Assembly (NCBI GenBank): GCA_050948665.1
Contig: JBMNEH010000001.1
Span: 496,001 to 560,000 of the forward strand
DNA length: 64,000 bases
Direction: 5' to 3'
Origin: JBMNEH01 sp050948665
GTDB lineage: Bacteria > Bacillota > Clostridia > Christensenellales > UMGS416
Shown: positions 59,198 to 64,000 of the stretch, one piece after another
Layout: each line of letters opens with the position of its first letter
Position numbering within the stretch: position 1 is the first letter of the stretch
Notes under the pieces: generated by a model
Databases searched by the model: none
Seen by the model: only the letters and a program-made list of their open reading frames with translations
What the model was told of the DNA's origin: nothing
Position numbers and translations under genes: made by a program

Positions 59198-60252
59198 CAT
59201 TCCTCCTTGTCTGTGTGAATCGTTACACACCCTTCCGGCGGAGGATAGGCAGAGAAATAGGCCTCCTCCATCGGTATCCACTGCGTAATAAAGCTGTTCA
59301 GCAGCTGCGGATCCCTCTTTGCCAGCCGGGCGCGCTGGGTTTCCGGAGCCGCGGTGACAAATACAAAGGAAGCAATATACTTCCGCAGCGCCGGATGGTG
59401 GGAATAGGAACCCTCCAGCAGCAAATGCTCCGCTTGAGGCAGAGTGACGGCATTATCAAACTCTCCCGTGCCGCAGTCGAAGGGGGAATAGGTCACCTGT
59501 CTGCCCGCCTGAAAGGGCGCCAGAACCTCCGCCTCCAACCGCTCGTAATGGACATTGCCCCCGGGCGCCGACAGCCTTTCCTTTGTACGAAGGGGGAAGG
59601 GAAGAAAAAAGTCGTCCATCGGTACCACCGGCCAGCCGGAAAAGCCGGAGAGGGTGGCTGCCAGAGTGGTTTTTCCGCTGCCACAGCGGCCGTCTATCGC
59701 CAGTATCCCCCGGGGCGCGGCGGCCGCCCGCAGCAGGGCTTCCACTGCCGGGAGCGCCGCCGCCAAAGCGGCGTCGATGACCCGGTATCGGGGGGCGTAG
59801 GCCTCCCGATAGGCCGGACTGTGGCGGACTGCCGGCCAGCCCTCGGCCTCCTTCCCGCGGATATACGCGGTGAATGCCTCACCGTCCCAGGGGAGGTCGC
59901 CCTTTCCGAGGAGAGCGGTTGTCTCCCTCAATGCCTCGCGGAAGCCGGCAGGGTCGGCGGTGAAGCGGTTGGCGGTATGGACAAAGCACCCGGCGGCAGC
60001 GGCTTCCAGCCCGGGGGGGAAGGCCTCGCTGTCCAGATTGAGCCGGACAAGGTCATTGCCCAGAGACTCCGTAAGAGGCAGGGGACGACGGGGACAGTCC
60101 GCCTCCTGCCGTAGATACGCCAGGGCGATCTCCGGGTCGTCGACCATATGCCCCGGACCGAAGAACCGTTGGTAGAGCAGCTTATACAGATCGGCAGCCC
60201 GGGAAAGAGGGTGAAGAAGGGCTTCACGGCCCAATAGTTGGGATACCGTCAT
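59197..60252 (-). CDS. uridine-kinase-like P-loop protein with N-terminal extension
   Basis: 351 residues from the ATG at 60252, which has AAAGGA upstream and overlaps the preceding stop (ATGA). The C-terminal half is a uridine-kinase-type P-loop NTPase: Walker A GRCGSGKTT (188-196), MDDFFLP, and a late QRARLAKRDP lid. The N-terminal 180 residues (LYKLLYQRFFGPGHMVDDPEIALAYLRQE and the following) form a helical domain that I know only from uncharacterised clostridial kinases. Substrate unknown; a nucleoside or sugar alcohol is possible. Confidence 0.8.
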   Translation of the reverse strand: MTVSQLLGREALLHPLSRAADLYKLLYQRFFGPGHMVDDPEIALAYLRQEADCPRRPLPLTESLGNDLVRLNLDSEAFPPGLEAAAAGCFVHTANRFTADPAGFREALRETTALLGKGDLPWDGEAFTAYIRGKEAEGWPAVRHSPAYREAYAPRYRVIDAALAAALPAVEALLRAAAAPRGILAIDGRCGSGKTTLAATLSGFSGWPVVPMDDFFLPFPLRTKERLSAPGGNVHYERLEAEVLAPFQAGRQVTYSPFDCGTGEFDNAVTLPQAEHLLLEGSYSHHPALRKYIASFVFVTAAPETQRARLAKRDPQLLNSFITQWIPMEEAYFSAYPPPEGCVTIHTDKEE

Positions 60253-60656
60253 TTGCCGATCCTTTCCAGTATGGCGGAGACGGCCCGGCGGACATACTCC
60301 TCTATGGACAACGGTTCCACCCCTGCCATCTGCAGGGAGCATTTGCCGAAGGGGATCAGGACCTTCAGTGCGTCGGAGGCGGAAACCGCCGCCGCCATCG
60401 CCGGGGTGATCTCCCCGTGCATGGCGTTGGCCAGCAGGATACCCGCAGGCCCGGTAATAATCTCCGCCCGGGGCGCGTTGAAAATAACGGGGTTTTCTCC
60501 GGTTGCACCGGCAGTGGCGCCGGCCCGCAGCATGGCCGCCGTAGCCTGGGTATTAGCGCCGACAGCCAGCAGTTCCTCATTGGGAAGATCGGCTTTGAGG
60601 GCCGCTGTCAGCCTGGCGCCGATGCCACCCCCTTGTCCGTCAATGATCAGTATCAT
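60249..60656 (-). CDS. DUF3842-family protein
   Basis: 135 residues. MILIIDGQGGGIGARLTAAL, a Rossmann-like Gly-rich start, then VGANTQATAAMLRAGAT and FGKCSLQMAGVE match the DUF3842 family found in Clostridia. No function is known. Start and stop overlap both neighbours by four bases (ATGA), so it is part of a tightly coupled set with the kinase-like gene and an FAD oxidoreductase. Confidence 0.82.
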   Translation of the reverse strand: MILIIDGQGGGIGARLTAALKADLPNEELLAVGANTQATAAMLRAGATAGATGENPVIFNAPRAEIITGPAGILLANAMHGEITPAMAAAVSASDALKVLIPFGKCSLQMAGVEPLSIEEYVRRAVSAILERIGK

Positions 60657-61909
60657 AGCGCACCGTCCTTTTCAAGCTGCGCCCGGATCTCTTCTCCGGC
60701 CAACCGGCAGGGATGGACGCCCCGCAGTATCGATAACGCCGCCGCCGTGCCGGCCGCCTGCCCCAGCGCCGCACAGGTGGGCATGATGCGCAGGGAGGAA
60801 TGGGCTTCATGGGAGGAGCTGATACACCTGCCCGCGCAGATCAGGTTGCGGATCCTTAGGGAAAACATACAGCGCCAGGGGATCTCGTAATACCCGCCCT
60901 CCGGCAGGCGAATGAGCGTGGTGCCGGTACCCGCGGGATTGTGGATATCGATATTGTAGGAGCAGCGGGCGACGGCATCGGGGAATCGGGCGCAGCCCAG
61001 TACATCTTTCTCTGTCAGCAGATACTCGCCAAGGATACGCCGGCTTTCCCTGACGCCGATCTGGGGGGCGGTCGTCTGGAGATAGGCGTTTTCGAAGCCG
61101 GGGATCTCCTTTTTCAGGAAGGCCGCCATTTCCCAGACCTGTTCCCGCGCCTCGATCTCCGCCGCTGTCAGCCCCTCGGCGGAAGCACCGTCACGTTTGA
61201 CGACGCGGGTGGTGTTGAAGTGGACCACATCCTCCTGCATGACATAGAAATACAGCACATCCTCCCGGGGGTTATGGATCTCTCCCCGGACGATCGCCGC
61301 CCGGTAGGCGGCGTTGATGTCGCTGTTTGAGGGCATACGCCCCTTATCCACACCGGCCATACGGAAGGAAAGGGTCATGGGCTGGGAAAAACCGTCCTCT
61401 TTCCGCCCGTTTTCGTACGGTACGCCGCAAAGGCAGGCAATATCCCCGTCTCCTGTGCAGTCGATAAACACCTTTCCGGCGATATACTCCACACCGGATT
61501 TGCTGGCCACCCGGATTGCCGACAGCCTGTCCCCGTCCTTGATGTGTACCGCTTCCGCCAGCGAGTGCAGCAGCAGGGCCACGCCCTCCTCCAGCGCCAT
61601 CCGCTGCAGCGCCAGCTTCATGCCCTCGGCGTCAAAACTGACCCGATCGTCCCGCAGGCAGCCCAGGGCCTGGAGCCGCTCCAGCAGCTCGGCGAAGATC
61701 CCTTTTACCAGCCGATGCCGGGGATCGCCGTAATGGCCTTCCGTCCAGTAGGTCATAAACGGGTTGACCAACCCGTTGGTGGCCGCGCCTCCCAGAAAAC
61801 CGTACCGCTCGATCAGCAGTACGCTTTCGGCGCCTCCGCGCCGGGCGGCCACCGCCGCGGCGACCCCGGTAAGCCCGCCCCCGGCAACCACCACCTGATA
61901 TGCTTTCAT
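60653..61909 (-). CDS. FAD-dependent oxidoreductase
   Basis: 418 residues from the ATG at 61909, which has GGGAGG upstream. The dinucleotide fold starts at VVVAGGGLTGVAAAVAARR (Gly-rich 9-15), followed by LIERYGFLGGAATNGLVNPF, typical of the FAD_oxidored family of single-domain oxidoreductases, with an internal FIDCTGDGD and a late RCISSSHEAHSSLRIMPT. Substrate unknown. It is the first gene of a five-gene coupled set ending at 57147, with a good promoter. Confidence 0.85.
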   Translation of the reverse strand: MKAYQVVVAGGGLTGVAAAVAARRGGAESVLLIERYGFLGGAATNGLVNPFMTYWTEGHYGDPRHRLVKGIFAELLERLQALGCLRDDRVSFDAEGMKLALQRMALEEGVALLLHSLAEAVHIKDGDRLSAIRVASKSGVEYIAGKVFIDCTGDGDIACLCGVPYENGRKEDGFSQPMTLSFRMAGVDKGRMPSNSDINAAYRAAIVRGEIHNPREDVLYFYVMQEDVVHFNTTRVVKRDGASAEGLTAAEIEAREQVWEMAAFLKKEIPGFENAYLQTTAPQIGVRESRRILGEYLLTEKDVLGCARFPDAVARCSYNIDIHNPAGTGTTLIRLPEGGYYEIPWRCMFSLRIRNLICAGRCISSSHEAHSSLRIMPTCAALGQAAGTAAALSILRGVHPCRLAGEEIRAQLEKDGAL

Positions 61910-61937
61910 TCCTGCCTCCCCAACCTGTGATGGGGAT

Positions 61938-61966
61938 ATTATACCCCATTTCCGCATCCCGGGCAA
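61938..61966 (-). promoter_or_regulatory. promoter of the 61909-57147 gene set
   Basis: Minus strand -35 TTGCCC (61961-61966), 17-base spacer, -10 TATAAT (61938-61943). Confidence 0.78.
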
Positions 61967-62025
61967 CGGATATCCCGGGTTGAAGGGGCGGAAATGCCAT
62001 TGCGTATGTCCTTAGCTCCCTAAAA

Positions 62026-62049
62026 GGCCAACGCCCCGGCCGGGACGTT
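62026..62049 (-). terminator. probable terminator of the rsmG gene set
   Basis: A 10-bp inverted repeat AACGCCCCGG/CCGGGACGTT (62030-62039, 62040-62049; one wobble pair), with GGCCTTTTAG on the minus strand. It is 50 bases after the rsmG stop. Confidence 0.5.
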
Positions 62050-62099
62050 TGTTAAAAGGAACGTATTTTTTTCGGGCTGAACGGGATCCCGGCAGACGG

Positions 62100-62798
62100 C
62101 TATAGGGGCTTTTTGGCAGGCAGGCCGGCCTTCCGGGGGAAGGCGGGCGCGATGGGGTGCTTTTTCTCCGCCGTGACCAGATGAAACGCACGGCTCTCTC
62201 CGGGGAGGGTGTAAGTTTCCGAACGGGGCATCGACAGCCCTACCTTCGGAAATGCGCGGCGGGCGGCCGCCAGTTCTTCCTCGATTTCCGCCCCCTTCTG
62301 GCAGAGCAACAGCCCCCCGACCTTCAGAAAGGGGGAAAGGTATTCACCCAGCACCGGCAGCGCCGCCACCGCCCGGGCGGCTGCCACGTCAAACCGCTCC
62401 CTGAGGATGGGATCCCGTCCCGCGTCTTCCGCCCGTCCCCAGCGGCAGAGCACATTCCCCAGGCCCAGAGCTTCCGTCGCTCCCGCCAGGAACTCCACCC
62501 GTTTACGGAGACTGTCCAGCAGCATGACCTTCAGGTCGGGCCGGGCGATGGCAAAGACCATTCCCGGAAAGCCGGCGCCGGTACCCACATCGATCACCTT
62601 CGCCCCCTCCGGCAGCCGTGCCAACGGCAGAAGGCTGTCCAGAAAGTGGCGGACCGCGATCCCCCGGGGATCGGTAATGGCAGTCAGATTCATGACCATG
62701 TTTTTCTCCAACAGAAGGGCGGCGTAAGCCTCCAGCTTTTCCGCTGTTTCCGGGGAGAGAGGGAAGCTTTCTCCGGTGATTGCGGTGATCTCACCCAT
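62100..62798 (-). CDS. rsmG: 16S rRNA (guanine(527)-N7)-methyltransferase
   Basis: 232 residues from the ATG at 62798, which overlaps the upstream TAA (TAATG) and has no own ribosome binding site. RsmG methylates G527 of 16S rRNA using SAM. The family start KLEAYAALLLEKNMVMNLTAI, the HFLDSL motif, the SAM site VIDVGTGAGFPGMVFAIARP and LLDSLRKRVEFL, and the GRAEDAGRD and AARAVAALP stretches are present. It is often next to mnmG and parA; here it follows a small membrane protein and a DUF5131-type gene. Confidence 0.94.
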   Translation of the reverse strand: MGEITAITGESFPLSPETAEKLEAYAALLLEKNMVMNLTAITDPRGIAVRHFLDSLLPLARLPEGAKVIDVGTGAGFPGMVFAIARPDLKVMLLDSLRKRVEFLAGATEALGLGNVLCRWGRAEDAGRDPILRERFDVAAARAVAALPVLGEYLSPFLKVGGLLLCQKGAEIEEELAAARRAFPKVGLSMPRSETYTLPGESRAFHLVTAEKKHPIAPAFPRKAGLPAKKPL

Positions 62799-63013
62799 TA
62801 CAGGACAAACTTGGTCAGTACCCAGACGGTAATGATGATGACCGCGGCGGCGATCAAAAGACCTTTCCAAATCTTCCCCGCCACCTTGATTGCCAGCACC
62901 AGCAGTACGATGATCCCCACTGCCCAGATAATATCGTTAAAGCTCAGAGAAAAAAGGCCATTCTCGGAAACCTGCTCCACGATACCGCTGCCCTGTTCAA
63001 TAACCTCGTTCAT
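62798..63013 (-). CDS. small membrane protein of unknown function
   Basis: 71 residues from the ATG at 63013, which has AAAGGAG upstream. An N-terminal region of about 25 residues is followed by two closely spaced hydrophobic segments (IIWAVGIIVLLVLAIKVAG and GLLIAAAVIIITVWVLTKFVL). I recognise no family. Start overlaps the DUF5131-gene stop (ATGA) and its stop overlaps the rsmG start, so translation is coupled on both sides. Confidence 0.7.
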   Translation of the reverse strand: MNEVIEQGSGIVEQVSENGLFSLSFNDIIWAVGIIVLLVLAIKVAGKIWKGLLIAAAVIIITVWVLTKFVL

Positions 63014-63735
63014 AGTTGCTCCTTTGTGTTTAATCCGGCTTTCATAGCCTGAAGAAATTGTTGCGCCCGCGGTATACGGTAGATCACGCCGTCTTTTTCC
63101 AGACGGGCGCCGGTTTGACGGAAGGTAAAGGGGATCCCCGCCTCCCTGCACTGAACCGCCAGTGATTCCACCCAGCTGAACCGGCAGACCCGGGCATCAG
63201 GCCCGGATTCGCCCCCTGCCGATACCTCCTCGATGGCCGGGGTGAGCCAGGGACGGAGATCGATTTTCTCCAATAACGGTTCGCAGATGATCCGCTTATG
63301 GGCGATGGGCGCCGCCAAGAATATAGGCAGCCGCTCTTCCGCCCGGCGCTGATCCTCGCAGGTGACGCAGAGAGTGACATTGCTCCAGCCCGCTCCCCAA
63401 CCCTCCGGCAGGCAGGAGGCCAGCCGGGAGATACGCTTTGTGATGATCAAGAAGGACAAGTCCTTCCGTACAAATATAGCCTCCCAGGCCCGGGGACGCC
63501 ACGCATCGGCCTCCTCCAGGAAAAAATCACTGGAAAAGCAGGTATAGACCTTTTTCCCGGACGGGATCTTCCATTCACCCCGGCGGTTCTTCCTCAAAGG
63601 GAGGTCGATATCCCGGTTCATCGTGATAAGGGAGCTGTCCTTACCGTGCTGCCCGTCAATACGGTAGACATAGCAATGCAGGCAGCCGGGGCTCAGCCTG
63701 CGGCAGCCGTGCCAGGGATTCCACCCGACGGTCAT
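63010..63735 (-). CDS. DUF5131 (phage Gp37/Gp68-like) family protein
   Basis: 241 residues. The start WNPWHGCRRLSPGCLHCYVY is the DUF5131 signature with a Cys-x5-Cys-x2-Cys cluster (Cys 11, 18, 21), which could bind an Fe-S cluster. FFLEEADAWRPRAWEAI, FLIITKRISRL, SNVTLCVTCEDQ, RIICEPLLEKIDL and SAGGESGPDAR are also typical. The family occurs in phages and bacterial chromosomes and has no settled function. No other phage gene is nearby. The ATG at 63735 overlaps the upstream TAA (TAATG). Confidence 0.82.
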   Translation of the reverse strand: MTVGWNPWHGCRRLSPGCLHCYVYRIDGQHGKDSSLITMNRDIDLPLRKNRRGEWKIPSGKKVYTCFSSDFFLEEADAWRPRAWEAIFVRKDLSFLIITKRISRLASCLPEGWGAGWSNVTLCVTCEDQRRAEERLPIFLAAPIAHKRIICEPLLEKIDLRPWLTPAIEEVSAGGESGPDARVCRFSWVESLAVQCREAGIPFTFRQTGARLEKDGVIYRIPRAQQFLQAMKAGLNTKEQL

Positions 63736-64000
63736 TACAGCCGGCTGAGCAGTTCCTCATGGAGGGCCTGCCTGACCGCCGGGAAATCACCGTTTTCCGG
63801 ACATTGTACCGCCACTACCGCATCCGCCTCCGGAAGCACTGTGGTGACCTGCCCGAAGGCGCCGTCCGCCCTGTAGGAACGGGGATAGGGACTGATCCAG
63901 AACTGATAGCCGTAGCCGCAGCGCCAAATATCCTCCAGCTGGGGGATCTCGATCTGTTTGGAGGAGGCCGCTTCCACCCAGGCCTCGGAAACCAACTGCT
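63735..64000 (-). CDS. C-terminal part of a beta-lactamase-family serine hydrolase (partial)
   Basis: The frame stays open to the window edge, so the start and catalytic core are outside. The visible 88 or so residues include LVSEAWVEAASSKQI, GYGYQFWISPYPRSYRADGAFGQ and VVAVQCPENGDFPAVRQALHEELL, the C-terminal pattern of class C beta-lactamase-like esterases and penicillin-binding proteins. Its stop overlaps the DUF5131-gene start. Confidence 0.78.
   Translation of the reverse strand, partial: QLVSEAWVEAASSKQIEIPQLEDIWRCGYGYQFWISPYPRSYRADGAFGQVTTVLPEADAVVAVQCPENGDFPAVRQALHEELLSRL

Overview
The window looks like a chromosomal segment of a GC-rich, strictly anaerobic Firmicute, most likely a Clostridia member near the Oscillospirales. 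This rests on the gene orders dnaX-ybaB-recR and plsX-rnc-smc-ftsY, a single-chain pyruvate:ferredoxin oxidoreductase, feoA/feoB with a FeoB-associated Cys-rich protein, a PyrK/PyrD-B type dihydroorotate dehydrogenase, strong AGGAGG-type ribosome binding sites and TTG/GTG starts. The assignment is inference from gene content. Promoters of the type TTGnnn-N17-TATAAT can be read in front of most transcription units. I see no rRNA, tRNA, CRISPR array, insertion sequence or prophage, and no gene-free stretch longer than 300 bases.

Layout. 1-3.9 kb: nifJ. 3.9-5.9 kb: lipoprotein plus membrane protein of unknown function. 5.9-8.1 kb: ArsR-type repressor with an ABC-2 exporter. 8.1-11.4 kb: ferrous iron uptake (feoA, feoB, Cys-rich partner) divergent from a DtxR-family regulator, with two matching palindromes. 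11.6-15.3 kb: aldo/keto reductase-like Fe-S protein, then a small membrane protein, an esterase and a zinc-ribbon protein. 15.3-19.1 kb: free methionine sulfoxide reductase divergent from dnaX-ybaB-recR and a uracil-DNA glycosylase-like gene. 19.2-21.8 kb: exported protein with seven peptidoglycan-binding repeats. 21.9-30 kb (minus): comEC, threonine aldolase, SGNH hydrolase, aminopeptidase P, M20 amidohydrolase and a second peptidoglycan-binding protein. 30-36.4 kb: plsX-rnc-smc-ftsY. 36.4-47.2 kb: mixed metabolic genes (metallo-beta-lactamase protein, zinc-ribbon protein, alpha-oxoamine synthase, DegV, two UroD-family proteins, secreted beta-propeller, xpt, BMP lipoprotein, sulfatase). 47.2-57.1 kb (minus): a complete pyrimidine operon pyrC-carA-carB-pyrK-pyrD-pyrF-pyrE-pyrB-pyrI. 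57.1-61.9 kb (minus): five start/stop-coupled genes including two metallo-beta-lactamase proteins and a uridine-kinase-like P-loop protein. 62.1-64 kb (minus): rsmG, a small membrane protein, a DUF5131-type protein and the end of a serine hydrolase.

Main points for follow-up. (1) The pyr-operon CarA has lost the glutaminase nucleophile (Cys to Gly), the catalytic His and most glutamine-binding residues, which suggests an ammonia-dependent carbamoyl-phosphate synthetase. (2) Two unlinked peptidoglycan-binding proteins share a C-terminal domain with invariant His and Cys at L,D-transpeptidase-like spacing. (3) The feo locus has two GTTAGC-N4-GCTAAC boxes and a regulator with Fe-type (Met/Cys) metal ligands. 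(4) ComEC carries a degenerate metallo-beta-lactamase domain, while a separate lipoprotein fuses an intact one to a lamin-tail domain. Motif and coordinate readings were made by eye; family names come from recognised motifs, not database searches.
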